A stretch of DNA of 64,000 nt, from positions 40,560-104,559 of IMG/VR virus record IMGVR_UViG_3300036846_001176. The stretch is one strand, 5' to 3'. Shown piece after piece: positions 42,701 through 51,700 of this stretch. This DNA is from a virus. How positions within the stretch are numbered: position 1 is the first letter of the stretch; each line of letters begins with the position of its first letter. The translations under genes and the position numbers were made by a program. The notes beneath the pieces were generated by a model. The model did no database searches. It was given only the letters and a program-made list of their open reading frames with translations, and was not told the origin of the DNA.

Positions 42701-45700
42701 GCATGCCACTCGGCCAGGTGGCGACCACGCTGGGCCAGCCAATGCTGCCGACCATCACGACGACCAGGGCGGGCACGCCGGTGACGGTGACCGGCGGGCA
42801 GCCGGCCTTGCCATCGGTCTCGCTCAGCATCGAGGACATCCGCCGTCTGGTGGAGCGCGGCGAGCATCTGAAGCACGGCGACTACGGCCTGCAGGACCCC
42901 GACATCGACACGATCAATCGCTCCGTCGATGAGGTCAGGCGCAAGCGGCAGGTCGGCATCCAATACACGACGCAGCAACTGACCGAACAGGTCGACCGCG
43001 AGTTGGCCGCGCAGGGTGGCCGGATCCGCATCCTCCAGGGCGGCGGTGGTGCTGGCGAGGCCGCTCGCGTCGTCACCCGTCCGCCAGGGTTGACCGATGC
43101 CGAATGGGATCAGCGCCGGGCGCAGGAACAGCGCCGTGTCGTCGGTGGCCAGCAGACCGAAGCCGCCGGCGATGCCGCCCGGCGTGCCGACGAGATACGC
43201 CGCCTGCAAGAGCAACAGCGCGCCTACACCGGCACGATCGCCGAGCAGATCGCCGCCCAGCGCGACCTGACAGCCGCCGAGCAGGCGCACCAGGAGGTGC
43301 AGAAGGTCGGCTCAGGCATCCTCAACGAGGCCGATGAGCGAAGCCGCAATTTCGTCGCCAACCTCGCCAAGGAGACCGATGAAGTCCGCGCATCGACGGC
43401 GGAGATGCAGCGCCAGCGGTCCGGCATGGAAGCTGCCGCGGATGCCGCCAAGTTCGGCCCCGGTGCCGAGCAGAAGGCCGCCGAACTCAAGCATATCACC
43501 GACGAAATCGAGAGCCTGCAGATCCGCCTGCAAACCGCCAACGAGGCGGAAAGGAAGGGCATCGAGGACGCGATCACGGGCTACCAGCGCAAGGCGCAGG
43601 CGATCGAAGAGACCTCCCTCGCCGCGGCCAAGCAGCGTACCGCCGAGGAAGCCTATCGGCAGTCGACGCAGAACCAGGACCAGATGGCGACCAACGCGCT
43701 GGGTCCGTTTGCCACCCAGCTCGACATCCGCCGCACCCAGCGCTGGATGGGCGTCGCCCGCGAGTTCGCCGAACACCCCGGCCTCGAGCAGACACAGGCC
43801 GGCCAGGAGCGGATTTCCGCCGCCCGCGCGGCCGACGAGATCGACAAGCAGACCGAGAGCATGAACGAGCTGCGCCAGGCGGCGCAGTCAGCGGGCGATG
43901 CCATGGAGCAGGCCTTCACGGCGGTCGCCAACCGCTCGGAGACCGCCGGCCAGGCGGTCCACAACCTGGTCGGTTCGCTCAACCAGATCGCGCTCAAGAC
44001 CTTCGTCATCAAGCCGTTCGAAAAGGCGATGGGCTCGCTGTTCGGCGACATCTTCGGCAGCGGCGACACGCCGAGCGGCTCATCGGGCGGCAAGACCGAC
44101 AACACGGTGTTCGGCATCGCCCATCGGCTGATGAGCGGCGGCGGGGGGGCGGGCGCCGGCAGCGGCGGCAGCAGCACCACCGCGACGGCCGACGAGGACT
44201 GGATCAGCCGGGGCTGGCATTACCTATTCGGCCGCAAGGGCTCGGGCGGCCAGGGCACGACGGGCGTGCCGACCGACATCGCCAGCGCCGGCAAGACACT
44301 GGCCGATGCCGGGGTCGGCGGCACCGGCGGTGGCAAGACGGAGACGGCTCTGCTGGCGGCTGCGCAGCCGGTCTACGTGGTCAACTGGCCGACCTCGCTC
44401 GGGGGAACGGGAACCGGCGCCGGCACCACCGCGGGCAACGCCACGGGCGGCGGTATGGGCAGTGGCGGCGTTGGCGGGGCGGCGGGCGACAAGGCCCTCG
44501 CTGACGACCTGGCGCGGCGCGGCGGCAACGTCATCTCGCAGCGCACCGGCATCCCGCCCGAGAACATCACCACCAACGGCGTGCCGCTAAGGGGCGGCGG
44601 CACGGCCACCACGGGCGACGGCATCCCGATCAAGCCTTACCCGCAGCCCGATGACGTCACCAGCGGCGGCGGAAGCGGTGGTGGCGGGACCGATGGTGGC
44701 GGCGGGGCGGCCACCTCGTCCTCGCCCGGCTGGTTCATGCCGAGCGGACAAAGTGGCCAGCAGTACTATGACCTGAGCCCGCCCGCCTGGAACTGGCAAC
44801 CGAGTGCCGGGGATACCGGAACCGGCGGTGACAGCGGCGCCTCGCAGCAGGACCTCAAGGACCAACTCGACCAATTCCACCGCGACACCCTGAGCTCGAA
44901 CGACAACGCCCCACCGGACGACGGCTCTTATGCCGGCCTGATGAGCGTCGCCAACGACAATGCCACCGGCGCCGACGTCTCCGCCGCCAGCGGCGGCTGG
45001 GACGCCTCGGGCGACCAGACCAGCTGGGACACCTCGGGCGGCGGCAACGCCCGCACCATCCAGCTCGGCGGCGGCCCGCGCGTGTCGCGCAACTACAGCG
45101 GCACCGAACTCGACGCCGGCATCTACGGCCTCGGCCAGCTCGGCCGGGCGGTTCCGGCGGTCGGCGGCGCCAGCGCCAGCATCGGCGGCGCCAACGTCAA
45201 CATCTTCTCCGGCATCATGGACGTGCTGAAGGCGGGCTCGGCGCAGGAGAAGTCGGACGCCGCCCACAGCGGCGGCACGGCAGGCGGCAGCGTCGGTGGC
45301 AGTGCGAGCGGCTCCAGCAGTTCCAGCCCCGGCCTGCTCTCGGAGATCTTCGGCCATGCCGGCGGCATCACCGGCTGGGCGACCGACAAGATCCTCGGCA
45401 AGGGCATGTACGAGCGCGGCGGGTTGATCGGCATGCTCAGCCGCGACATCCAGGGCAAGGGCGGCGACAAGGCGGCCGACGCGATCAAGACCGGCGGCAC
45501 CACGCCGGCCGGCAGCAGCAAGGTGACGACCCAGGACCTCGCCACCACCCAGAAGGCGATGGCCGACGCCAAGGACGACAACACGGTCGGCAGCGGCACC
45601 GACACGGCCACCACCGACACCAGCGCGGCCGGGGTAGCGCTCTACGACGATCCCACGAGCACCGGCGGTGATGGCGGCGACGGCGGCGGCTGGGGCGACG

Positions 45701-46152
45701 ACAGCACCTTCAGCGGCGGTGACTTCGGCGGCGACGTCGGCGGCGGCGGGGACTTCGGTGGTGGCGACTTCGGCGGTGGGGGTGGGGGCGACCTCGGCGG
45801 CGGCTGGGGCGACGACAGCACCTTCGCCCTCGGTGGCATCCCGCGCAGCGGCCTGGCAGGCCTGCGCAACACCATCGTCGAGGCGCCCACCGTGTTCCGC
45901 TTCGCCGGCGGCGGCCGCACCGGCATGGCCGGCGAGGCAGGCGCCGAAGCCATCCTGCCGCTCAAGCGCGACGGCTCAGGCCGGCTCGGCGTCTCGGCCG
46001 GCGCCTTCGGCGGCGGCAACGGCGGCGACAATCACTTCCACACCTGGAACATCCAGACGCCGAGCCCCGAGAGCTTCATGCGCAGCCGCAACCAGGTCGA
46101 GGCGGCCATGACCCTCTCGATGAGCAAGGCCAGGGCCCGCAACAACCAGTAG
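39736..46152 (+). CDS. tape measure protein with transglycosylase-like domain
   Basis: 2138 residues, the largest gene here. Long helical N-terminal region with heptads (SAQRAVSVLQTLVTQAQAAV, then QLNQLRTAVTSAS), matching tape measure proteins that set tail length. Near residues 880-965, GVVSGQETGGG and SASGYFQIVDSTWQEYAKKA form an SLT/transglycosylase-like fold; the Glu in SGQETGG is the expected catalytic acid. A later Gly-rich low-complexity region (about 1450-2050) follows the helices, and the end (AGEAGAEAILPLKRDGSG) is the conserved tape measure C-terminus. By the usual 0.15 nm per helical residue, the maximum tail length is near 320 nm, less if the Gly-rich part is not helical. Confidence 0.9.
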   Translation: MSDRAPLSFDIDSTSAQRAVSVLQTLVTQAQAAVATTTQLAQAQGQLTTSYAQQASEISRLADATRNYGGTLNGLVSQLNQLRTAVTSASGGNLFSGYARMLNEAQAVAAQLNTSVEGIDRFISKARQLNITSQDLATGLGRITDALKGQSAAGINANVMLAQLGVNMSGVSPNQPNLILQRIQDSLRQIQDPTLQVQMAQRVMGPAFTAQDTQQLVRQPYIPYWQQQEQNRRANDRANIDAQQVTAQRLTMEHRQRADELADLQSRFTRFGGFFGRAGVTDFLANPFVTNNELLRQYREIASRPESQRAPNERFGEMGRQAYERSDIARITRNFASGGFTSSQGEIEARFDKDLDDVGRIQATINEIKRTWQNLGGNYQRLTPEQIQTALTPIELRERQRQAGDTLATSFGDARVSNIVRLQDLAEVDQGNQRELYNRAYGGPGFAPGEGERQYRYGQTRRQTELEDLRRPEAGALRDANFRRYIQGLAPGDRARAIAGAAYYRGQTGNEFVPGEGAGADAAYQSPDLSDRARAAGRTLEREGQIGLRAADTEQTQQTIQLQKELAQALTGTRAAAEDALRAWNAYLAAQSNNGDAETRNLAAQHAVTAAMSQRITQGQALVRQQQQENTVAAQRAADASRYATADPVTRAAFMAASGVDAQVQRAIFAGQLQDPTGGRVAVRDANGRITRYDDVRLSDDERRRAEQTNAEYRRGLFSQQAAEGAGAAAAQATGIVSATQTGARTAALMGQGYTAQQAEERATSEQKLAEAAGAAQKAMEETANATDQVGKSAHEAAEQNLHTVQAEQQRLESLTRQLDAQRAIVAVMEQTRQIMEDTNRTINDMKIGDAFRQAADELQRLIQPILNAPGVTGGGGEAQISGVYGVVSGQETGGGRTGTGSNLVNQPLPGQKPSSASGYFQIVDSTWQEYAKKAGVDTTQYPRAIMAPPDVQAHVASLIPLGAWRSSVPGKPGAADIIVQQHPNVNFGMPLGQVATTLGQPMLPTITTTRAGTPVTVTGGQPALPSVSLSIEDIRRLVERGEHLKHGDYGLQDPDIDTINRSVDEVRRKRQVGIQYTTQQLTEQVDRELAAQGGRIRILQGGGGAGEAARVVTRPPGLTDAEWDQRRAQEQRRVVGGQQTEAAGDAARRADEIRRLQEQQRAYTGTIAEQIAAQRDLTAAEQAHQEVQKVGSGILNEADERSRNFVANLAKETDEVRASTAEMQRQRSGMEAAADAAKFGPGAEQKAAELKHITDEIESLQIRLQTANEAERKGIEDAITGYQRKAQAIEETSLAAAKQRTAEEAYRQSTQNQDQMATNALGPFATQLDIRRTQRWMGVAREFAEHPGLEQTQAGQERISAARAADEIDKQTESMNELRQAAQSAGDAMEQAFTAVANRSETAGQAVHNLVGSLNQIALKTFVIKPFEKAMGSLFGDIFGSGDTPSGSSGGKTDNTVFGIAHRLMSGGGGAGAGSGGSSTTATADEDWISRGWHYLFGRKGSGGQGTTGVPTDIASAGKTLADAGVGGTGGGKTETALLAAAQPVYVVNWPTSLGGTGTGAGTTAGNATGGGMGSGGVGGAAGDKALADDLARRGGNVISQRTGIPPENITTNGVPLRGGGTATTGDGIPIKPYPQPDDVTSGGGSGGGGTDGGGGAATSSSPGWFMPSGQSGQQYYDLSPPAWNWQPSAGDTGTGGDSGASQQDLKDQLDQFHRDTLSSNDNAPPDDGSYAGLMSVANDNATGADVSAASGGWDASGDQTSWDTSGGGNARTIQLGGGPRVSRNYSGTELDAGIYGLGQLGRAVPAVGGASASIGGANVNIFSGIMDVLKAGSAQEKSDAAHSGGTAGGSVGGSASGSSSSSPGLLSEIFGHAGGITGWATDKILGKGMYERGGLIGMLSRDIQGKGGDKAADAIKTGGTTPAGSSKVTTQDLATTQKAMADAKDDNTVGSGTDTATTDTSAAGVALYDDPTSTGGDGGDGGGWGDDSTFSGGDFGGDVGGGGDFGGGDFGGGGGGDLGGGWGDDSTFALGGIPRSGLAGLRNTIVEAPTVFRFAGGGRTGMAGEAGAEAILPLKRDGSGRLGVSAGAFGGGNGGDNHFHTWNIQTPSPESFMRSRNQVEAAMTLSMSKARARNNQ

Positions 46153-46163
46153 AGACGAATGGC

Positions 46164-46817
46164 ATGGGCGTCAGCTTCGATGAGGTGCAGTTTCCGTCCT
46201 CGATCAGCCAGGGCGCGGTCGGTGGCATGCGCTTCTCCACCACCGTCATCAGCCTCAGTTCCGGCTCCGAGCACCGCAACATCAACTGGTCGGCCTCGCG
46301 CGGCAAATGGGACGTCAAGCACGGGCTGAAAACGCAGTTCCAGATCGAGCAACTCATCGACTTCTTCGCCGCGCGATACGGGCGCGCCTACGGGTTTCGC
46401 TTCAAGGACTGGATCGATTACCGGGTGCCACGCTGGGAGTACGCGCCGGGCGATCTGTTTCCGATCCCGATCATGTTCACGACAGATGGCCATACGCCAT
46501 CGTTCCAGATCACCAAGTTCTACGGCGACGTGAACCGCGGCTACCTACGGATCATCCAAAAACCTGTGAGCGGCTCGGTGGTAGTGCTGCGCAACGGCGC
46601 GCAGATCCTGCCGCCGCAATGGTCGGTCGACGTCACGACTGGCATCGTCACGCTGGCCGCCTCGATCTACACGACGGTGGGCACGCAGATCGGGCTCGCG
46701 TGTGAGTTCGACGTGCCCGTTCGCTTCGACACCGACGAGATGCAGACCACCATCACGACGACGGAGATTTATAGCTGGGACGCCGTGCCGATCGTCGAAA
46801 TCCGCGAGATCAACTGA
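46164..46817 (+). CDS. distal tail protein, DUF2460 (GTA gp12-like)
   Basis: 217 residues. SQGAVGGMRFSTTVISLSSG and the later HGLKTQFQIEQLIDFFAARYG, YGFRFKDWIDYR are the conserved core of DUF2460, the distal tail protein of gene transfer agents and related phages. The FRFKDWIDY segment is nearly diagnostic. It caps the tube and carries the tip. It comes 11 bases after the tape measure and before a short repeat array; the three following genes complete the GTA-like tip set. Confidence 0.9.
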   Translation: MGVSFDEVQFPSSISQGAVGGMRFSTTVISLSSGSEHRNINWSASRGKWDVKHGLKTQFQIEQLIDFFAARYGRAYGFRFKDWIDYRVPRWEYAPGDLFPIPIMFTTDGHTPSFQITKFYGDVNRGYLRIIQKPVSGSVVVLRNGAQILPPQWSVDVTTGIVTLAASIYTTVGTQIGLACEFDVPVRFDTDEMQTTITTTEIYSWDAVPIVEIREIN

Positions 46818-46854
46818 TGCCGGGACCTTACGATCACCGGCATCAGTTTCACGC

Positions 46855-46904
46855 CTGCCATGCCCCGCCGTGTCATGCCTTGTCGTGCCACGCCGAGCCG
46901 GGCC
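46855..46904 (+). repeat. pentanucleotide NNGCC array, 10 units
   Basis: CTGCC ATGCC CCGCC GTGTC, then ATGCC TTGTC GTGCC ACGCC, then GAGCC GGGCC: ten units of period five with positions 3-5 kept as G-C/T-C. A 41-codon frame (46817-46942, His/Cys-rich because of the period) passes through it but is probably not a gene. A second array with the same rule lies at 59764-59818. Confidence 0.7.
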
Positions 46905-46944
46905 GTATGATTACTAAGCCCACCACGATGGACGGTCAATAGCG

Positions 46945-48291
46945 ATGCCAAAAACCATCTCCGTCGCCTTGAAGGCCCACATCGCGCAGACCGTGACGAC
47001 GCTCGCCACGTGCTGGCGGATCGTGCGCAACGATGGCGCAACGTTCGGGTTCACGACGCATGATGCAGACTTGTTCATCCTCGGCGTGCCGTACCTGTCG
47101 GTCTCGGGGTTTTCGGCGGGGGCGATCCAATCGGGCACCACCGGGCAGGTCGATAACTTGCAGACGCTGGGCTATTTTTCTGACACCGGCGTCCGGGTGC
47201 AGGATGTCAAGAACCGCCTGTTCGACTACGCAACGGTGTTTTTGTTTATGGTGAATTGGCGCGACCTGACCATGGGTCAGATCAACATGCGCCGCGGCTG
47301 GCTGGGCGAGACGGTGGTGGCGCCGAACGGCGCGTTTGCCGCCGAGCTGCGCGGCATCAACCAGGCGCTGGTGCAGGAGTTCGGCAACTTCTTCAGCCCG
47401 CTCTGCCGCAACGACCTGGGCGACATGCACTGCCAGGTGCCGATCCTGGCGGCGAAGTGGATCCCGAGCTGGCCGGTCGGCACGGGCACGCATATGAGCC
47501 AGATGACCGCGACCACCGACGAGACCCGGATCGCGGTCTATGTCGCGACGAATTCCGGCACCACCTGGTCGACCGAGCCGATCTGGAACCCGGCCGTCGG
47601 CTCATTGACGAATGACAATGACATTGTCTGGCAGTCGATCGAGCCGATCCGCAAGATCGCCTACGCGACGCAGGCGATCGACCAGCACAACTTCCTGTCG
47701 ACGCCCCTAGTGGCGGCGGCCACCATCGGCAACACCGCGCAGATCTCGATCACCAACGACGTCTCACGGGGATCGGCCATCGAGTTCTCCGACGGCATCA
47801 ACAGCTGGAGCCTGAGCTTCTACGACGACATGAAGCGCGCCAACGCGGTCGGCTACATCGCCACTCTCCTGCCGACGTCGGGGCTTAATTTCAGCTACAC
47901 CGGCGTGCTCGGGCCGGACAGCTACTACAACATCCAGATCACCAACCTGAACAGCCAGAAGGGCAGCGTCACCAAGACCGGCGACATCCTTGGCGCTATC
48001 GTGATCGACAATTTCGGCGACGCCTACCTCGATGCCGGCACGATCACCTGGGACACCGGCTTCAATGCCGGGGTGACGGTCGAGCTCAAGACGTACAACC
48101 CGACCGCGCAGCAGGTGACCACCTATCTCGGCCTGATGATGCCGGTGACCGCGGGCGACCGGTTCTTCTACTACCCGGGCTGCGACAAGCGGCGCGACAC
48201 CTGCGTCAAGAAGTTCAACAACATCCGGAATTTCCGTGGCGAGCCCGACATCCCCGGCATCGACAAGATGCTGTCCTATCCGGACAGTTGA
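46945..48291 (+). CDS. baseplate hub protein, DUF2163 (GTA gp13-like)
   Basis: 448 residues. The N-terminus (KAHIAQTVTTLATCWRI, then GATFGFTTHDADL) and the C-terminus (YYPGCDKRRDTCVKKFNNIR) are typical of DUF2163 hub proteins, which bind zinc or iron-sulfur through their end Cys. Between about residues 172 and 240 lies an insertion (SQMTATTDETRIAVYVATNS, then STEPIWNPAVG) that lengthens it beyond the usual 290-300 residues. It sits between the distal tail gene and the NlpC/P60 gene, as in gene transfer agents. Confidence 0.85.
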   Translation: MPKTISVALKAHIAQTVTTLATCWRIVRNDGATFGFTTHDADLFILGVPYLSVSGFSAGAIQSGTTGQVDNLQTLGYFSDTGVRVQDVKNRLFDYATVFLFMVNWRDLTMGQINMRRGWLGETVVAPNGAFAAELRGINQALVQEFGNFFSPLCRNDLGDMHCQVPILAAKWIPSWPVGTGTHMSQMTATTDETRIAVYVATNSGTTWSTEPIWNPAVGSLTNDNDIVWQSIEPIRKIAYATQAIDQHNFLSTPLVAAATIGNTAQISITNDVSRGSAIEFSDGINSWSLSFYDDMKRANAVGYIATLLPTSGLNFSYTGVLGPDSYYNIQITNLNSQKGSVTKTGDILGAIVIDNFGDAYLDAGTITWDTGFNAGVTVELKTYNPTAQQVTTYLGLMMPVTAGDRFFYYPGCDKRRDTCVKKFNNIRNFRGEPDIPGIDKMLSYPDS

Positions 48292-48293
48292 GC

Positions 48294-48722
48294 ATGACGC
48301 GCAACGACATCGTCGAACAAGCGCGCGAGTACCTGTTCGTGCCGTTCCTGCCACGCGGCCGCTCGAAGCGAGGCCTCGACTGCCTGGGCCTCGCCTGCGT
48401 CATCGCCGACCATTTCAGGGTGCACTATGTTGACATGCCGGACTACGACCAGCAGCCGCATCCCAACCGCATGCTGCTGACGATCATGCGGCAGTTCCTC
48501 AAGCCGATGCCGATCGATGGCGAGCTGACCGGCTGCCTGGGCGTCTTCGCCATGGTGCGGCTACCCTGCCATATCGGCTTCTTCAGCATGCAGCGTGACC
48601 GACAGTACGTGATCCACACGCGCGTCGACTGCGGCGTGGCCGAGGAGCTCTACGACGCCGACGTGGCGAAATCGCAGTTCCGGGTGATCTCGGTGCACGC
48701 GTTCCCTGAGATGGAGGTCTGA
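48294..48722 (+). CDS. NlpC/P60-type cell wall peptidase of the tail tip
   Basis: 142 residues from ATG 48294 (a TTG two codons earlier is also possible). Catalytic Cys30 lies in GLDCLGLAC; His93 in LPCHIGFF and a second His108 in YVIHTRV complete the Cys-His-His/polar triad of NlpC/P60 peptidases. In phages and gene transfer agents the protein cuts peptidoglycan cross-links during entry. It is small enough to fit the tip and starts two bases after the hub gene. Confidence 0.9.
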   Translation: MTRNDIVEQAREYLFVPFLPRGRSKRGLDCLGLACVIADHFRVHYVDMPDYDQQPHPNRMLLTIMRQFLKPMPIDGELTGCLGVFAMVRLPCHIGFFSMQRDRQYVIHTRVDCGVAEELYDADVAKSQFRVISVHAFPEMEV

Positions 48723-48725
48723 TCG

Positions 48726-51700
48726 ATGGGCAGCCAGATCGGCTCCAGCGCCTTCGGCATGGCCGGCCACATGCTGGGCGGATTTTTGGGCGGCCCGATC
48801 GGCGGCGCGATCGGCGGCATGGCCGGCGGCATCATCGGCTCGCTGCTGTTCGGGCGCAAGAACAAGCCGATGGTGCCCGACGTGCAGCTCATGAACTCGG
48901 CGTATGGCAAGCCGATCCCGATCGTCTACGGCAAGATGCGGCTGCCGGCCAATATGATCTGGCAGACCGACATCGAAACCAAGGAGCACAGCGTCGGCAA
49001 GGGGATGGGCGGGCAGAGCGCCTACAGCTACTTCCAGAGCGCCGCCCTGGCGTTCTGCGAGGGCCCGGTCGATTTCCTCAAGCTCTATCTCGATGGCCGG
49101 CTGTTCGTCGACCAGACGGTGCTCTATCCGGTCGAGCAGACGAAATACAAGTTCATGCTGCGCGGCTATATCGGCGACGAGACCCAGGTGGCCGACCCGG
49201 CCATGGTGCAATGGGTGGCGCTGCATGCGCTGCCGTGGAACTCATGCCCGGATTATCACGGTCTCGCCTACCTGACCTTCATCCGGCCGGACCTCACGCA
49301 TTTCGGCAACCGGTTTCCGCAGGTCACCTGCATCGTGCAGTCCAACCCGAAGCACTTCACCAAGTTCCAGCAACTCGTCCGCTACACCACCGACTACTTT
49401 ATCGTCGCCTACCTGTTCAGCAACGGGCAAAGCATCGCGGTCGACTGGGTGCGTGGCGCGGTTTACACGCTGATGGCACCCAACGGCGTATCCTTCATGC
49501 CGGTGAAAGGCTGGGGGATCGCCACCTTCAACGTCTATCTCGGCGCGCAGACGCAGTTTGCCGACTGGGACCACATCTTCTTCGGCGGCGGCCTCTATCC
49601 GGAAGGCACCGGTGGGGTCAATGCCATCACCTGCACCCAGGGTGGCCGGATCTACGGCTGGAGTTGGTCCACCGGCGTCATCTTCTCGATCAACCCGAAC
49701 ACCATGGTGTTCGACGGCGAATACACCCAGGTGGACCTGCACGGCGGCTGGGAGCTCTCGCAACTGCAGGGCTTCGAACTGGTCACGCCGATCGGCTCGA
49801 TGGAGATGCTGATCGGCCTTATCCCGGGGAAGGGTGTTGTCATTATCAACCCGTTGACCCGGGCCCAGAGCGGCATCCTGCCGCACCGTTTCACCAGTTC
49901 GTATGCCACGTTCTGGCTCAGTGTCGCTTTCGCCATCGGCCATCAGGACACCATCTCGGGCACGGTCGATATCTGGTATGTCGTCGGCCACGCGGGCGAC
50001 CCCGACCAGGGGACCTATATCTACAAGGGCGTCGTCAATTCATCCGATCCATCGGGGCTGGAGATCTGGCCGTGGGAGGAAGTTGGTGTTCTGACGCCGC
50101 AGGACTTCGGCGCCCCGCCGGGTCCGGTCACGACGTGGCAGCCAGGCTACGACAACGTGTTCTATTACGATGCGGATGACAGCATCGTTGTCTGTTTAAA
50201 CAGCCCGTTTCAGGCGGTTTGCAAATTCACCAACAATGTCGGCGCTGGCTGGCGTCTGACCGGCGGCACGCTCGGTTGGTATAACCCGCAGGCCGACACC
50301 TCGCTTGGCTACCTGCCGGTCACCGGCGGCGGCGTGTTCGCGCTGATTTTCGCTGAACTCGACAACACCAGCCTGTGGGAGAACGTCGATCTCGGGACCG
50401 GCAAGATCACGCCGAGCCCGGTCAACTACAGCGGCGCCGATGCCACGCCGAACATCATGTTTGCCAGGTCGGGGCAGATCGAATTCTCGCAGAGCTATGG
50501 CGACTTCGTGCTCTACCAGGGCTGGACGGACGGTGAAATCCACATCGCCTACCTGCTGCGCCAGGCCACCAACCGGGTGAAGGTGGGCGACATCATCACC
50601 GACATCTGCGGCCGCGTCGGCGTCACGCCCGACATGATCGATGTGACGCAGATCGACAGCTACGAGACCACCGGCTACTGCATCCAGGAGGCCAAATCCG
50701 CCGGTGCGGCCATCGCCGACCTGCTGCACGTCTATCAGATCGACATGGTCGAGAGCGACTTCCGGCTGAAGTTCCTGCCGCGTGGCCTGCCGGTGGTGGC
50801 CAGCATCCCGCAGAGCGACCTCGGCTCGGTCGACGAGAAAGACCCCTCGCAGTACTGGCGGGTCAAGGAAGCGCAGCAGCAGGAACTGCCGATCCAGCTC
50901 GTGCTGCGGTTTCAGGATCCCGACCTCGATTTCCAGTCAGGCGCCACCTATGCCAAGCGCATCGAGCTGCCGGTGCCCACCGCCTGGTCGAAGCGGCGGA
51001 TGAACATTGATCTTCCCGTCATCGTCAACAACACCGAGGCGCGCGGCATCGCTGAGAAGTGGCTCTACACGATGTGGGCCGAGCGCGACACGGTGGAGAC
51101 CGTGCTGCCGTGGAAATACCTGTTCCTCGATCCGGCGGACAATGTGAACGTCCTGCTGGACAACGGCGACTTCAACGTCATCCGCATCGAGGAGCAGAAC
51201 ATCGGCGCCGACCTCTCGATCCGCGTCCATGGCGCGTTCGAGGACCTCAACGTCTACAACCCGGCGCCGCATTTGCTGGGCGCCATCACTGGGTTTCAGC
51301 AGCAGATCGTCCAGGCCGCGCCGTTTGCCGAATTCCTGCAATGGAACACCCCGCTCCTGCAGGACGCCGACGACACCGGCGGGGCGTCGATGCGGATCTA
51401 TTACGCGGCGGGCGCCTACACCAACGGCTGGGTCAGCGGCGAGCTCTGGCGCTCGGTCGACAACTCGGCCACCTGGGAGGACTTCGCCGGGATGCCGACC
51501 GCCGCGGCCTGGGGGCACTCGATCACCCAGCTTGGCGATACGCCCTCGCGGTTTGCCACCGACATCGTCAACACGGTGACCATCCAGCTCATCTCCGGGG
51601 CGACCCTGCTGTCGTGCACCTACGACCAGATGCTGAGCGGGGCGAACGCCGGGCTGCTCGCCGGCGAGGTGATCCAGTTCCAGACGGTCACCCACAACGA

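Noticed and set aside
46817-46942. 41-codon His/Cys-rich frame between the distal tail and hub genes
   Set aside because: The His-Ala and Cys pattern follows from the five-base DNA repeat. I treat the region as a repeat array.
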